Notes: generated by a model not told the origin, from the sequence alone. A DNA stretch of 64,000 bases from Marinospirillum sp035271045 (GCF_035271045.1 NZ_DATESC010000015.1:62001-126000), one strand, 5' to 3'. Counted from the stretch's first letter, positions 7,741 to 17,821 are shown. Translations and numbers: made by a program.

Positions 7741-8958
7741 TTAACTGCGATAATCGGCATTAATAGAAACGTAGTCATGAGAAAAATCGCAAGTCCAAAC
7801 GGTTTCTTTTACTTGTCCACGACCTAACTGAATACGCAAGGTAATTTCTTCTTTGTTCATTACTGCAGCACCAGCTGCTTCGGTATAACTTGCTGCACGT
7901 CCACCTTGTTCAACCAGCAACACATCACCTAAATAGACCGTCACACCGCCAACATCTAAATCGTCTAAACCCGGTGCACGACCTACCGCAGCTAAAATAC
8001 GCCCCCAGTTAGCATCGCTGGCATAAAGTGCTGTTTTAACGAGTGGCGAATGAGCAACTGTAAAAGCAGCTTCTAAAGCTTCTTTAGTACTAGCCGCTTG
8101 CTCAACATGAATCGTCACAAACTTAGTCGCACCTTCACCATCACGTACAATGCTTAATGCTAGTTGTTGCATAACACTAATTAAACACTCACGAAAGCTT
8201 GCTACAGCAGCGGTATCATCAACGCTAACCATTGCCGCTTGCGCCGTGGCAACCAACATACAACTATCATTAGTCGAGGTATCACCATCAATAGTGATGC
8301 GATTAAAACTTAAATCGGTGGCTTCTTTTAAAAGCTGCTTTAACAAAGGCTGGGCAATCGCTGCATCGGTTGCAATAAAACCTAACATGGTCGCCATATT
8401 TGGCTTAATCATGCCAGCACCCTTGGCAATACCGCTAATAACCACGGATTTACCGTTAATTATGCAGCTTGCTGTGGCACCTTTAGGTAAAGTATCGGTA
8501 GTCATAATGCCAGTTGCAGCATCAGTCCAATGCGCTTCGTCTAAGTTTTTTAGCGCAGCAGGCAACGCAGCCAGCAAGCACTGCATGGGTAAAGGTTCGC
8601 CAATCACACCCGTTGAAAAAGGCAATACGGCTTGTTCACTCACTTGGGTTAATTCAGCCAAAGCAGCACAGGTTTTTTTAGCATCAGCCAAACCTAAAAC
8701 ACCCGTACCTGCATTGGCATTACCCGTGTTAATCAACAGGTAGCGCGGTGCAGCGGCTTGTAAATGCTCACGCGCAACCTGAACAGGCGCAGCACAAAAA
8801 GCATTCAAGGTAAATACACCAGCGGTGGTGCTACCTTCAGCCAATTCAAAAACAACCAAATCTTTACGACCGACTTTTTTAATGCCTGCACTGGCTGTGC
8901 CAATACGCAAACCTTTAATTAGGTTAAATTCTGGCAACACCAACTGTCCTACTGCCAT
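7741..8958 (-). CDS. argJ: Bifunctional ornithine acetyltransferase / N-acetylglutamate synthase
   Basis: ArgJ moves the acetyl group from N-acetylornithine to glutamate, recycling acetyl in arginine synthesis; some members also use acetyl-CoA. The self-cleavage motif KPNMATMLG is intact, with T190 as the nucleophile that becomes the N-terminus of the beta chain. The protein is 405 residues. The ATG at 8958 has an excellent GGAGGAGAAG site, so the longer frame from 8976 is not used. It lies 60 bases after secA with no terminator between, so co-transcription is likely, and the Nudix gene follows after 13 bases. Confidence 0.95.
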   Translation of the reverse strand: MAVGQLVLPEFNLIKGLRIGTASAGIKKVGRKDLVVFELAEGSTTAGVFTLNAFCAAPVQVAREHLQAAAPRYLLINTGNANAGTGVLGLADAKKTCAALAELTQVSEQAVLPFSTGVIGEPLPMQCLLAALPAALKNLDEAHWTDAATGIMTTDTLPKGATASCIINGKSVVISGIAKGAGMIKPNMATMLGFIATDAAIAQPLLKQLLKEATDLSFNRITIDGDTSTNDSCMLVATAQAAMVSVDDTAAVASFRECLISVMQQLALSIVRDGEGATKFVTIHVEQAASTKEALEAAFTVAHSPLVKTALYASDANWGRILAAVGRAPGLDDLDVGGVTVYLGDVLLVEQGGRAASYTEAAGAAVMNKEEITLRIQLGRGQVKETVWTCDFSHDYVSINADYRS

Positions 8959-9018
8959 GTTTACTTCTCCTCCCACTTAGGGACAAGTTTTTAATTTTAA
9001 TTTAGTTTTTTATAGCGC

Positions 9019-11730
9019 TTAATTCAGCTTGCCGTGGCATTGCTTATATTTTTTACCTGATCCGCAAGGGCAAATATCATTACGCCCCACTTTAGGAAAA
9101 TCACGCTTAAAAGGTTGAGTGCTGTCCATATCTGCTGGTGGTATTGACGGCTCGCTAACTGGCATTTCATGCCGTGTCGTTTGACGTTGCATTAAGGCTT
9201 CAGCTTCAGCACGGCGTTGATTTTCAATGGCTTCCACTTCTTCAGGGCTGCGAATTTTTACATGGCTTAAAATACGCACGACATCGCTACGAACATTCGA
9301 TAAAAAGTGTTCAAACAGCGTAAAAGCTTCACGTTTATATTCTTGCTTAGGATTTTTTTGCGCGTAACCACGTAGGTGAATACCTTGACGCAACTGATCC
9401 ATGCTTTGTAAATGTTCTTTCCAGCGCGTATCCAGCACTTGCAGCATAATTTGCTGTTCGAACTTTCTTAATAATTCTGCACCAGCAATGTCTTCTTTTT
9501 CTTTATACGTTGTCTTCAGTGTTGTTTGCAGTTTTTGACGCAAGCTTTCTTCATGCAAACTTTTATCTTCGTCCAACCATTGCTGCACTGCTGCTGGCAA
9601 GTTAAATTCAGTCGCTAAATAGTTTTCTAGCTCGGTAACACGCCATTGCTCAGGCATAGATTGAGGTGGAATAAACTGCGAAATAGCGCTATCTAAAACA
9701 TCTTCACGCATTTCTTCCACTTCTTCAGCAATGTCCGTTGCTTCAAGAATTTCACGGCGCTGGTTATAAATAACGCTACGCTGGTCGTTATTCACATCGT
9801 CGTATTCTAATAGCTGCTTACGAATGTCGAAGTTACGGCCTTCTACTTTACGTTGTGCTTTTTCAACGGCATTAGTGACCATCTTATGTTCAATGGCTTC
9901 ACCACGCTTCATACCTAGCATCGTCATCATGCTTTTAACACGGTCTGAAGCAAAGATACGCATTAGGCTATCTTCAAGTGACAAGAAAAAGCGCGTTGTA
10001 CCTAGATCACCCTGACGACCCGAACGGCCACGTAACTGGTTGTCGATACGCCGTGATTCGTGGCGTTCGGTACCAATAACGTGCAAACCACCCGAAGCTA
10101 ATACAGCATCGTGGCGCTCTTGCCAAGCCGCTTTAAGCGTTTCTAATTGGGCAGCCGTGGGGTTGTCTAGCTTTTCAGCTTCGACTTCCCAATTACCACC
10201 CAGTTTAATATCTGTACCACGACCAGCCATGTTAGTCGCTAAAGTAACCGCGCCAGGACGACCCGCTTGAGCAATAATTTCAGCTTCACTTTCATGCTGT
10301 TTTGCATTCAAAACTTTGTGAGTAATGCCCGCTTTTTTAAGCAAGCCACTCACATACTCTGACGTTTCGATAGAAGCCGTACCGACTAAGACTGGCTGAC
10401 CTTTTTCTACCGTGTATTGCACATCTTTAATAATGGCCTCAAATTTTTCTTCAGCACTCATAAAAACTAAATCGTTTAAATCTTTACGTTGCACTGCGCG
10501 ATTAGTGGGAATAACCACCACGTTCAGCCCATAAATATGATTAAATTCATAAGCTTCAGTGTCCGCTGTACCTGTCATGCCAGAAAGCTTGGCATAAAGA
10601 CGGAAATAGTTTTGAAAGGTTGTAGAAGCCAAAGTTTGGCTTTCTGCTTGAATATTTAAGCCTTCTTTAGCTTCTATTGCTTGGTGCAAACCTTCGCCCC
10701 AACGACGACCCGGCATGGTACGACCCGTATGTTCGTCAACAATAACCACCAAGCCTTCACTCACAATGTAATCAACGTCTTTATTGAACATATGATGAGC
10801 ACGTAATGCTGACTGAATATGGTGTAAAAGATTTAAATTAGCAGAAGAGTAAAGGCTAGCACCTTCTTTTAGAACACCTTCTTTAGCTAATAAATCTTCA
10901 ACGATTTGATGGCCTTGTTCCGTTAATTCTAAACTGCGTTGTTTTTCATCAATAATAAAATCGCCAAGATCGGTTGCTTCATCCCAAGGGGTTAAAGCCG
11001 GCACTAGACGATTAATTAAACGGTACATGGCTGAACTGTCTTCAGCAGCGCCTGAAATAATTAAAGGGGTTCGTGCTTCATCAATAAGGATCGAGTCAAC
11101 TTCATCAATAACCGCATAGTTAAGCTCACGCTGCACACGTTCTTCTAATGAGAAGGCCATATTGTCGCGCAGGTAATCAAAGCCAAACTCGTTATTAGTA
11201 CCGTAAGTAATGTCCGCTTGATAAGCTGCACGTTTTTCTTCTTGATTTTGACCTGAATAAATAACGCCAATAGATAAACCTAAAAACTTATAAAGCTTAC
11301 CCATCCATTCAGCATCACGACGCGCGAGATAATCGTTAACGGTAACAACGTGAACACCTTTACCCGCTAAAGCATTGAGGTAAACAGCCAGCGTTGCGAC
11401 CAATGTTTTACCTTCACCCGTACGCATTTCAGCAATTTGTCCTTCATGTAACACCATGCCGCCAATCATTTGCACATCAAAATGGCGCATATCCATTGCA
11501 CGAATACTACCTTCACGCACTAGCGCAAAACTTTCTGGCAACAGTTTATCAAGGGGTTCGCCATTCGCGGCACGTGCTTTTAAAGCTTGAGTACGCAATG
11601 CAAAATCAGCATCGGCTAATGATTTTAACTCAGGTTCTAACGCATTAATTTGTTGAACAACTTTACGGATACGTTTAAGTTCACGTTCGTTTTTACTACC
11701 AAAAATTTTCTTTAACAAGGGGGTAATCAT
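9019..11730 (-). CDS. secA: Preprotein translocase ATPase SecA
   Basis: SecA drives protein export through SecYEG. The 903-residue protein has Walker A at residues 103-109 (RTGEGKT), the DEVD Walker B motif in the first helicase domain, the motif GRGTDIKLGG in the second, and a C-terminal zinc motif with C887, C889, C898 and H899. That last motif binds SecB and phospholipids in the family. No secM is present; the gene upstream is the M23 peptidase, separated by 178 bases and a terminator, so secA must have its own promoter. I could not pick one with confidence. Confidence 0.98.
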   Translation of the reverse strand: MITPLLKKIFGSKNERELKRIRKVVQQINALEPELKSLADADFALRTQALKARAANGEPLDKLLPESFALVREGSIRAMDMRHFDVQMIGGMVLHEGQIAEMRTGEGKTLVATLAVYLNALAGKGVHVVTVNDYLARRDAEWMGKLYKFLGLSIGVIYSGQNQEEKRAAYQADITYGTNNEFGFDYLRDNMAFSLEERVQRELNYAVIDEVDSILIDEARTPLIISGAAEDSSAMYRLINRLVPALTPWDEATDLGDFIIDEKQRSLELTEQGHQIVEDLLAKEGVLKEGASLYSSANLNLLHHIQSALRAHHMFNKDVDYIVSEGLVVIVDEHTGRTMPGRRWGEGLHQAIEAKEGLNIQAESQTLASTTFQNYFRLYAKLSGMTGTADTEAYEFNHIYGLNVVVIPTNRAVQRKDLNDLVFMSAEEKFEAIIKDVQYTVEKGQPVLVGTASIETSEYVSGLLKKAGITHKVLNAKQHESEAEIIAQAGRPGAVTLATNMAGRGTDIKLGGNWEVEAEKLDNPTAAQLETLKAAWQERHDAVLASGGLHVIGTERHESRRIDNQLRGRSGRQGDLGTTRFFLSLEDSLMRIFASDRVKSMMTMLGMKRGEAIEHKMVTNAVEKAQRKVEGRNFDIRKQLLEYDDVNNDQRSVIYNQRREILEATDIAEEVEEMREDVLDSAISQFIPPQSMPEQWRVTELENYLATEFNLPAAVQQWLDEDKSLHEESLRQKLQTTLKTTYKEKEDIAGAELLRKFEQQIMLQVLDTRWKEHLQSMDQLRQGIHLRGYAQKNPKQEYKREAFTLFEHFLSNVRSDVVRILSHVKIRSPEEVEAIENQRRAEAEALMQRQTTRHEMPVSEPSIPPADMDSTQPFKRDFPKVGRNDICPCGSGKKYKQCHGKLN

Positions 11731-11870
11731 CGACTGTCCTTACCCGTGGTTAGGCTGATGGATTTTGACCGAACAACATACCACGTTTTAATTAAAAAGT
11801 GTTTATAGAGCACGCGTACAAAAATTATTTATTAAGTGAATAGCTTAATTTCTAACTACATTAAAAACAA

Positions 11871-11897
11871 CAAAACCCGCCGTAGCGGGTTTTGTTT
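11871..11897 (-). terminator. Terminator of the M23 peptidase gene
   Basis: CAAAACCCGC at 11871-11880 pairs perfectly with GCGGGTTTTG at 11885-11894 around a four-base loop. It lies just after the peptidase stop on the minus strand and separates it from secA. Confidence 0.88.
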
Positions 11898-11908
11898 AAG
11901 GTGGCTAA

Positions 11909-12838
11909 TTAAGGTGCAGAACGCGATACGTAACGCAATGGATCAACTGCACGACCATTAAGTAAGACTTCATAGTGTACGTGCGGCCCAGTACAGCGTC
12001 CTGTACAACCCATTAAACCTACTGCATCACCACGCTGCACTAGATCACCTTTATTAACAACAAAATCATTTAAATGCGCATAACGCGTGATGTAACCATC
12101 GCCATGATCAATTTCTACTAGATTACCATAACCGCTACGTGGCGAAGAGTGCATAACCACACCTGCACCTGTTGCTAATACATTAGAATTTTCTTTACCT
12201 GCAAAATCAATGCCTCCATGCCAAGAAGTACGACCTGTAAAGGGGTCACTACGGCGACCAAAACTTGATGACATCCAGCCTTTTTCAATGGGACGACCCG
12301 CAATATAGACCTGGTCGGCCAAACTACGTTTAGTCAATAACGAATGGATCAGCTCTAACTGCTGTTGGCGTTGTTCAATTTTATTGGTCAATGAATCTAA
12401 TGCGTCCATCAACTCTGTATCGGTATAACCTGAGCTTTCTTCGTAAAGATATTCAGGGCCGCCCATTGGGGGCGCTTCGTCAAAATCAAATTCATCACTT
12501 AAATTAGCCACTGAAGTTAAACGCTTACCCAATGCATCTAAGCGCATTAAACGTGCCTGTAATTCACCAATTTTAGGTGTTAAAGCATCAATTCGCTCTA
12601 ATGATTGACGTTTAACTTGCTCTACTTCAGCACGTTGTATCTCAAGTTCTTGGTTCCACATCAAATTAGCTTGGTTTTTCATTTCCCGTTCATTCATATC
12701 AACCCACCAATAAACTAATGAACCACCTATAGCAGCAGGAATTGAAAACGCTACTGCAAACACTAAAACGAACAAGCCTGAAGATAAGTTTATTGAACGG
12801 CTTGAACTGTGTTTACTACTGCAAAAAATCAAATTCAT
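11909..12838 (-). CDS. Membrane-anchored M23 metallopeptidase (LytM type)
   Basis: One transmembrane segment (about residues 20-46) is followed by two coiled-coil stretches (about 50-110 and 140-170) and a C-terminal M23 domain (about 185-300). Zinc ligands are visible: H207 and D211 in SWHGGIDF, and H288 in PHVHYEV, with catalytic histidines H255 and H286. It should therefore be an active periplasmic murein endopeptidase, not a degenerate EnvC/NlpD-type activator. The same gene precedes secA in Pseudomonas. Unusually, the two serines common in the GSTGRSTGPH motif are cysteines C278 and C282. Confidence 0.9.
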   Translation of the reverse strand: MNLIFCSSKHSSSRSINLSSGLFVLVFAVAFSIPAAIGGSLVYWWVDMNEREMKNQANLMWNQELEIQRAEVEQVKRQSLERIDALTPKIGELQARLMRLDALGKRLTSVANLSDEFDFDEAPPMGGPEYLYEESSGYTDTELMDALDSLTNKIEQRQQQLELIHSLLTKRSLADQVYIAGRPIEKGWMSSSFGRRSDPFTGRTSWHGGIDFAGKENSNVLATGAGVVMHSSPRSGYGNLVEIDHGDGYITRYAHLNDFVVNKGDLVQRGDAVGLMGCTGRCTGPHVHYEVLLNGRAVDPLRYVSRSAP

Positions 12839-12919
12839 TGGTTGTTTCCCATTTGCGCCACTTGGTGTTTTGATCGTTTTTGATTAGGCTTTAGTACTTT
12901 AAGTTTAATGGAGGCTAGG

Positions 12920-13372
12920 GTGAGTATAAAGCCTAGAGCGGGCAGAACAAAATCCTTAACGACCCTAATTAACAAAGATACTTCAATTTTAGGGAAAGTA
13001 TTAAATAAGGCTACTTATCTGAAACAGATTGAAACAAGATTACACGACTATTTACCCGAAGAGCTTCAAGGGTTATTTAGAGTCGCTAATTACGAACATC
13101 AAAAACTTATTTTATTAACCGCTAGCGCTAGTAATTTAACCCGAATGCGCTTTTTTCAAGCACAAATCCTATATAAACTACAGCAATACCTACCTGATTT
13201 AAAAAGCTTTGAGATAAAAATCAGACCTGAACCCCCTCATGTTAAAAAAGTCATTACCAAGCTGAATATTTCTGCTGCTAGCCAAAATAAATTAAAAAGG
13301 TTAGCAGAAGATGTAACTGACCCTCGCCTTAAAGCCGTATTAATTCGCTTAGGCAATAAAGCTAACGATTAA
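12920..13372 (+). CDS. DUF721 protein, DciA-like (putative replicative helicase loader)
   Basis: The protein is about 150 residues, basic, and has no signal or membrane segment. It has the DUF721 pattern: a KH-like core about residues 30-100 with the stretch LPEELQGLFRVANYEHQKLIL. DciA proteins of this family load the DnaB helicase in bacteria lacking DnaC. The gene sits next to lpxC and secA, as in Pseudomonas. The start is probably the GTG at 12920, behind GGAGG at 12910-12914; an in-frame ATG at 12908 overlaps that site. The function is inferred from family membership, which is moderately weak in sequence. Confidence 0.7.
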   Translation: MSIKPRAGRTKSLTTLINKDTSILGKVLNKATYLKQIETRLHDYLPEELQGLFRVANYEHQKLILLTASASNLTRMRFFQAQILYKLQQYLPDLKSFEIKIRPEPPHVKKVITKLNISAASQNKLKRLAEDVTDPRLKAVLIRLGNKAND

Positions 13373-13391
13373 AATCAGTGATTCAAAAACA

Positions 13392-13421
13392 AAAAAAGCC
13401 GACCAATAGTCGACTTTTTTA
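13392..13421. terminator. Bidirectional terminator between the DUF721 gene and lpxC
   Basis: An A-run plus GCCGAC (13392-13403) pairs with GTCGAC plus a T-run (13409-13420), with one mismatch. It lies between converging genes and can end both transcripts, including the long dcw message that finishes with lpxC. Confidence 0.8.
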
Positions 13422-13446
13422 TTTTATCTATCTAAAACTTTAGTGA

Positions 13447-14361
13447 TTAAGCTTCAGACAAAGCAGAAGTATAGGAAATAGGTGAACGTGCTTTTTCACC
13501 TTCAAAAGTCACTATTTCCCAAGCATCAGGATTGCTAATTAATTCGCGCAATAGTTTATTGTTTAAACCATGACCTGATTTATGACCTTTAAACTCACCG
13601 ATTAAGCTTTTACCAAGCAAGTAAAGATCACCAATAGCATCCAGTACTTTATGCTTAACAAACTCATCTTCGTAGCGTAAACCGTCTTCATTCAAAATAC
13701 GGTAGTCATCAACAACAATGGCATTTTCCATACTGCCACCTAAAGCTAAGTTGCGTGAACGCAAGTACTCTATGTCACGCATAAAGCCAAAAGTACGGGC
13801 GCGACTCACTTCACGAACAAATGAAGTCGTTGAAAAATCAATCGTCGCATTTTGTTTTTGATCACGAAAAACAGGGTGGTCAAAGTCAATACTAAACCCT
13901 ACTCGAAAACCTTCGTAGGGTTCAAAGCTAGCAGTTTTATCATCTTCTGCTACGGCAATTTTTTTCTTAATACGAATAAACTGCTTAGGCGCATCTTGCT
14001 CTTGAATACCAGCCGATTGAATTAAAAATACAAAAGGACCCGCACTACCATCCATAATAGGTACTTCAGGCGCACTGACTTCAACGTATAAGTTATCAAT
14101 ACCCAAACCCGCCAATGCTGACAGTAAGTGCTCTACTGTACTAACCTTAGCATCACCTTCATTCAACGTAGTTGACAAGGTTGTCTCATGAACATTTTCG
14201 GCGCAGGCATGAATTTCTGCGACAGGATCTAAATCAACACGGCGAAAAACAATACCCGTATCAACAGGTGCTGGGCGAAGTGTTAGATAAACTTTTTCAC
14301 CGGAGTGAAGACCAACACCTGTTGCCCGAATGGTATTTCTTAAAGTGCACTGTTTAATCAT
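13447..14361 (-). CDS. lpxC: UDP-3-O-acyl-N-acetylglucosamine deacetylase
   Basis: LpxC carries out the committed step of lipid A synthesis. It is 304 residues. The zinc ligands are H78 (TVEHLL), H237 and D241 (KHKVLDAIGD), at the positions expected from E. coli. The ATG at 14361 is favoured over an in-frame GTG at 14370 because it gives the normal N-terminus MIKQ. It is the last gene of the dcw cluster, 102 bases after ftsZ. FtsH-driven turnover is known for E. coli LpxC; nothing here proves it. Confidence 0.97.
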   Translation of the reverse strand: MIKQCTLRNTIRATGVGLHSGEKVYLTLRPAPVDTGIVFRRVDLDPVAEIHACAENVHETTLSTTLNEGDAKVSTVEHLLSALAGLGIDNLYVEVSAPEVPIMDGSAGPFVFLIQSAGIQEQDAPKQFIRIKKKIAVAEDDKTASFEPYEGFRVGFSIDFDHPVFRDQKQNATIDFSTTSFVREVSRARTFGFMRDIEYLRSRNLALGGSMENAIVVDDYRILNEDGLRYEDEFVKHKVLDAIGDLYLLGKSLIGEFKGHKSGHGLNNKLLRELISNPDAWEIVTFEGEKARSPISYTSALSEA

Positions 14362-14463
14362 TGCCTTCACTCTGCCCCAACTGGGCTTATCACCTTGTAA
14401 AAATGCCTAGCAACCTTTTGTCTACAGCGCTAGCTAATATATTTAATCTTAGCAAGCGCTTAC

Positions 14464-15642
14464 TTAATCGGCTTGCTTACGTAAAAACGCAGGAATGTCC
14501 AAATAACTCATGTCTGTATCGCTTTTACTACTGACTCTTGATTTGGGTTGTTGACGTATTTCTTGACTTTGAGAGTCAACACCACCCATATCTGCCAAAG
14601 TAGGACGCACTGGACGTACTGGTTTTTGAGGCTGGACTTTAGCTGCTGGTGCAGGCACCGCTGCTGCCTCAATTTTTTTAGCTTGCGCCAAACCCGTTGC
14701 AACAATGGTTACACGCAACTCTTCTTCTAAACTATTATCAAGTGACGTACCAACAATAACCGTCGCATCATTAGAAGCGAACTCAGTAATAACATTCATA
14801 ACGTCTTGGAATTCATGCAAGCCCATGTCGGAGTTGGCAATGACGTTCACCAAAATACCCCGTGCGCCTTTCAAATCAACATCTTCTAACAATGGAGAAC
14901 AAACTGCCTGCTCAGCAGCTTCACGCCCACGCTGATCGCCCTTAGCGGAACCTGCACCCATCATTGCCATACCCATTTCAGACATAACAGTACGTACGTC
15001 AGCAAAGTCTAGGTTAATCACACCAGGATTAGTAATCAGCTCGGCAATACCTTGAACAGCGCCTAGCAATACATCGTTAGCAGCAGCAAACGCATCTAAT
15101 AAAGTGGTATTCTTACCCATCACAGATAAAAGGCGTTCGTTAGGAATCGTAATCAATGAATCAACGTGCTGAACTAGGTTGGCGATACCTTCTTCAGCGA
15201 TCATCATTCTTTTACGTTGTTCAAAAGGAAAAGGTTTAGTAACAACAGCAACTGAAAGTATACCTAATTCTTTAGCAATTTCTGCCACCACTGGTGCAGC
15301 ACCGGTACCTGTACCACCACCCATACCGGCAGTAATAAACAGCATATCAGCACCTTGCAACACTTCTTCAATTAACTTGCGATCCTCTAATGCTGCTTGC
15401 CGTCCGATTTCAGGGTTAGCACCAGCACCTAGCCCTTTGGTAATTTCACCACCAAGCTGTATGACTGTTTTAGCCGCAACGTTTTTCAGTGCTTGTGCGT
15501 CAGTGTTGGCACAAATGAATTCAACGCCTTCAATTTTTGCAGCAACCATGTGGTTTACTGCATTACCACCACCACCACCGATACCAATAACTTTGATAAC
15601 TGGTGATGCTGTAGGTGAACTGTCTACTAATTCAAACGCCAT
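14464..15642 (-). CDS. ftsZ: Cell division protein FtsZ
   Basis: FtsZ is the tubulin-like GTPase that forms the division ring. The GTP-binding signature GGGTGTG occupies residues 108-114, and the T7 loop region NLDFADV is present. A proline- and glutamine-rich linker (about 320-375) leads to the conserved C-terminal peptide DIPAFLRKQAD, which binds FtsA and ZipA. The start has a good GGGAG site. The gene follows ftsA after 197 bases, a long gap likely to hold a dedicated promoter. Confidence 0.98.
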   Translation of the reverse strand: MAFELVDSSPTASPVIKVIGIGGGGGNAVNHMVAAKIEGVEFICANTDAQALKNVAAKTVIQLGGEITKGLGAGANPEIGRQAALEDRKLIEEVLQGADMLFITAGMGGGTGTGAAPVVAEIAKELGILSVAVVTKPFPFEQRKRMMIAEEGIANLVQHVDSLITIPNERLLSVMGKNTTLLDAFAAANDVLLGAVQGIAELITNPGVINLDFADVRTVMSEMGMAMMGAGSAKGDQRGREAAEQAVCSPLLEDVDLKGARGILVNVIANSDMGLHEFQDVMNVITEFASNDATVIVGTSLDNSLEEELRVTIVATGLAQAKKIEAAAVPAPAAKVQPQKPVRPVRPTLADMGGVDSQSQEIRQQPKSRVSSKSDTDMSYLDIPAFLRKQAD

Positions 15643-15804
15643 TTATTATTCTCCCGAACCCAACTTTATGACCAGCTAAGGGTACAGAAGATGCCTGTAT
15701 AACCCTTGATTAATAATGATTTCCCATCAGATTAGCTTAAATCAACACAAATAAACTAAGCGTTAAAAGTGGCAAGCTACCTAACGAAAAAAGCCAAAAA
15801 ATGT

Positions 15805-15813
15805 TTTATAGCA
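15805..15813 (-). promoter_or_regulatory. Possible extended -10 promoter of ftsZ
   Basis: On the minus strand TGCTATAAA (15813-15805) fits an extended -10 element within the 197-base ftsA-ftsZ spacer. No good -35 is visible upstream. ftsZ commonly has promoters in this position. Confidence 0.3.
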
Positions 15814-15839
15814 CAATAATACCAAAATAATGCATATAT

Positions 15840-17102
15840 TTAAAACTGACTTTTAAACCAACGCTTAAATTTTACCGTTAAACCATCAGCATCGGCTTCT
15901 GCTCTTAAACTATCTTTACGGTAGCTGACTTCAGGTAAATTCTCTGATTCAGTTCGTAATAACGCATAGTGCAGTAATCCAACGCCAGTAGCATGAATTG
16001 GATTATTAACAACATCATCTAACCCAACCACAAACTGTGGACTAGCCAAACGAACTGGCGCATGAAAAATCTCTTCAGCCAACTCAACCGCACCTTCCAT
16101 TTTAGAAGTACCACCGGTTAAAACAATGCCAGCAGGAATCAACTCTTCAAAACCACTGCGGCGCAATTCAGCCTGAATTAACGTAAATAGCTCATCGTAA
16201 CGCGGCTCGACTACTTCAGCCAAAGCTTGACGTGATAAATCACGTGGCTCTCGATCGCCCACGCTGGGCACTTTAAGCATCTCATCAGGACCTGCCAACT
16301 GGGTTAAAGCACAAGCATATTTAATTTTAATGCTTTCGGCATGAACCGTTGGTGTTCTTAACGCCATAGCAATGTCATTGGTGACTTGATCGCCAGCAAT
16401 CGGAATCACTGCAGTATGACGTATCGCGCCTTCGGTAAAAATAGCAATATCAGTTGTGCCGCCACCAATATCAACAATGCACACACCCAGCTCTTTTTCG
16501 TCTTCAGTTAATACTGAATAACTTGATGCTAACTGCTCTAAAATAATATCTTCAACTTCTAAACCACAAAGACGCACGCATTTTTCTATATTTTGCACGG
16601 CATTAACCGCACAAGTAACTAGATGCACTTTAGCTTCAAGACGAACCCCTGACATCCCCATCGGTTCACGGATACCCTCTTGATTATCTATAGCGTACTC
16701 TTGTGGCAAGATATGAATAATTTTTTGATCGGCAGGAATTGGCACAGCTCTAGCGGCATCAATAACCCTTTCTAAGTCAGCTTCACCAACCTCACGGTCA
16801 CGAATCGCCACAATACCGTCAGAATTCATACTATGAACATGGCTACCTGCAATACCAACATAAACAGAATGAATTTCACAACCAGCCATTAGTTCAGCTT
16901 CTTCAACTGCACGGCGAATGGACTGGACTGTTGATTCGATATTAATAACAACGCCTTTTTTTAGACCGCGTGAAGGATGCGAGCCTAAACCTATAATTTC
17001 TAACTTACCTTCAGGAGTACGCTGACCAACAATTGCAACAACTTTAGATGTGCCAATATCTAGGCCAACAACTAGGTTACCGCGACGTGACTGCAAAGCC
17101 AT
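15840..17102 (-). CDS. ftsA: Cell division protein FtsA
   Basis: FtsA is an actin-like ATPase that ties FtsZ to the membrane. The 420-residue protein shows the phosphate-1 motif VGLDIGTSKVVAIVG at about residues 12-26 and the motif CIVDIGGGTTDIAIF around 210. The C-terminal end (VKFKRWFKSQF) is the amphipathic membrane-targeting helix. It follows ftsQ after 20 bases, the canonical order. Confidence 0.97.
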   Translation of the reverse strand: MALQSRRGNLVVGLDIGTSKVVAIVGQRTPEGKLEIIGLGSHPSRGLKKGVVINIESTVQSIRRAVEEAELMAGCEIHSVYVGIAGSHVHSMNSDGIVAIRDREVGEADLERVIDAARAVPIPADQKIIHILPQEYAIDNQEGIREPMGMSGVRLEAKVHLVTCAVNAVQNIEKCVRLCGLEVEDIILEQLASSYSVLTEDEKELGVCIVDIGGGTTDIAIFTEGAIRHTAVIPIAGDQVTNDIAMALRTPTVHAESIKIKYACALTQLAGPDEMLKVPSVGDREPRDLSRQALAEVVEPRYDELFTLIQAELRRSGFEELIPAGIVLTGGTSKMEGAVELAEEIFHAPVRLASPQFVVGLDDVVNNPIHATGVGLLHYALLRTESENLPEVSYRKDSLRAEADADGLTVKFKRWFKSQF

Positions 17103-17122
17103 AAGAAAGACCTACTCCTTAA

Positions 17123-17821
17123 CTATTGATTAGTAAGCTTTTGCCAAGCAACAGACAAACCATTGGGGTAGCGTAGGTCAACACTGGATAATTTTTCAGC
17201 GTCTGCTGCTAACCAATATTGCCAAGCCCATAAAAAACGATTAATTCGAACCGCTATATTATCACGTCCAAGCAATACTCGAATATTAGTATTAAACTCC
17301 AACTGCCACGAACCACGCTGCTCATGGTGCAATTCAGTCAATTGTAATTCTAAATGTTGTGACAAAGTATCAAGATCGTGCCAAAACTTAATCGCTTCAG
17401 CAAGTGTATCCTTTTTCACATAAATATGCCGCCCTAATTCTTGTGTATATTTGAAGCCAGGATTGAAGCCTACACCCTGCTCATCAATTAAATACCCGTC
17501 ATTCCAATGCGCCCAAGGGATACGTTCAACCAACTCTAAATGGATTTTATCTGGCCATTGCCGACGCACAGTAACGTTATACAACCAAGGATCTTGTTCT
17601 AAACTAACTTTAATACTTTTTAAATCCACCAACCAAAAAGCATCATTTAACCAAGGTAAAACACGGGCTTGTAACTGTTCTAAATCGACATACTGCACTT
17701 CACCATAAATAGCCACCTGACCCACCGGTCTAGCTAAAACCCAATTTAACCAACAACCCACTAAAAATAATAATAAAAATAAAGGCGCGAACACCTTAAT
17801 CCAAAAAACTGGTCTAGCCAC
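17123..17821 (-). CDS. ftsQ: Cell division protein FtsQ
   Basis: FtsQ is a bitopic divisome protein that links FtsA/FtsZ to FtsB and FtsL. It has 232 residues: a short cytoplasmic tail, one transmembrane helix (about residues 8-30), a POTRA domain (about 35-105, including WPDKIHLELVERIPWAHW) and the FtsQ beta domain. The first eight bases overlap ddl, indicating translational coupling. Confidence 0.94.
   Translation of the reverse strand: MARPVFWIKVFAPLFLLLFLVGCWLNWVLARPVGQVAIYGEVQYVDLEQLQARVLPWLNDAFWLVDLKSIKVSLEQDPWLYNVTVRRQWPDKIHLELVERIPWAHWNDGYLIDEQGVGFNPGFKYTQELGRHIYVKKDTLAEAIKFWHDLDTLSQHLELQLTELHHEQRGSWQLEFNTNIRVLLGRDNIAVRINRFLWAWQYWLAADAEKLSSVDLRYPNGLSVAWQKLTNQ

Noticed and set aside
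8150..8743. 197-residue open frame on the + strand
   Set aside because: It lies antisense inside argJ, whose motifs and codon use are clear; it has no domain or ribosome-binding site.
15179..15679. 166-residue open frame on the + strand over ftsZ
   Set aside because: It is the reverse-complement shadow of the glycine/alanine-rich ftsZ start; no homology is recognisable.
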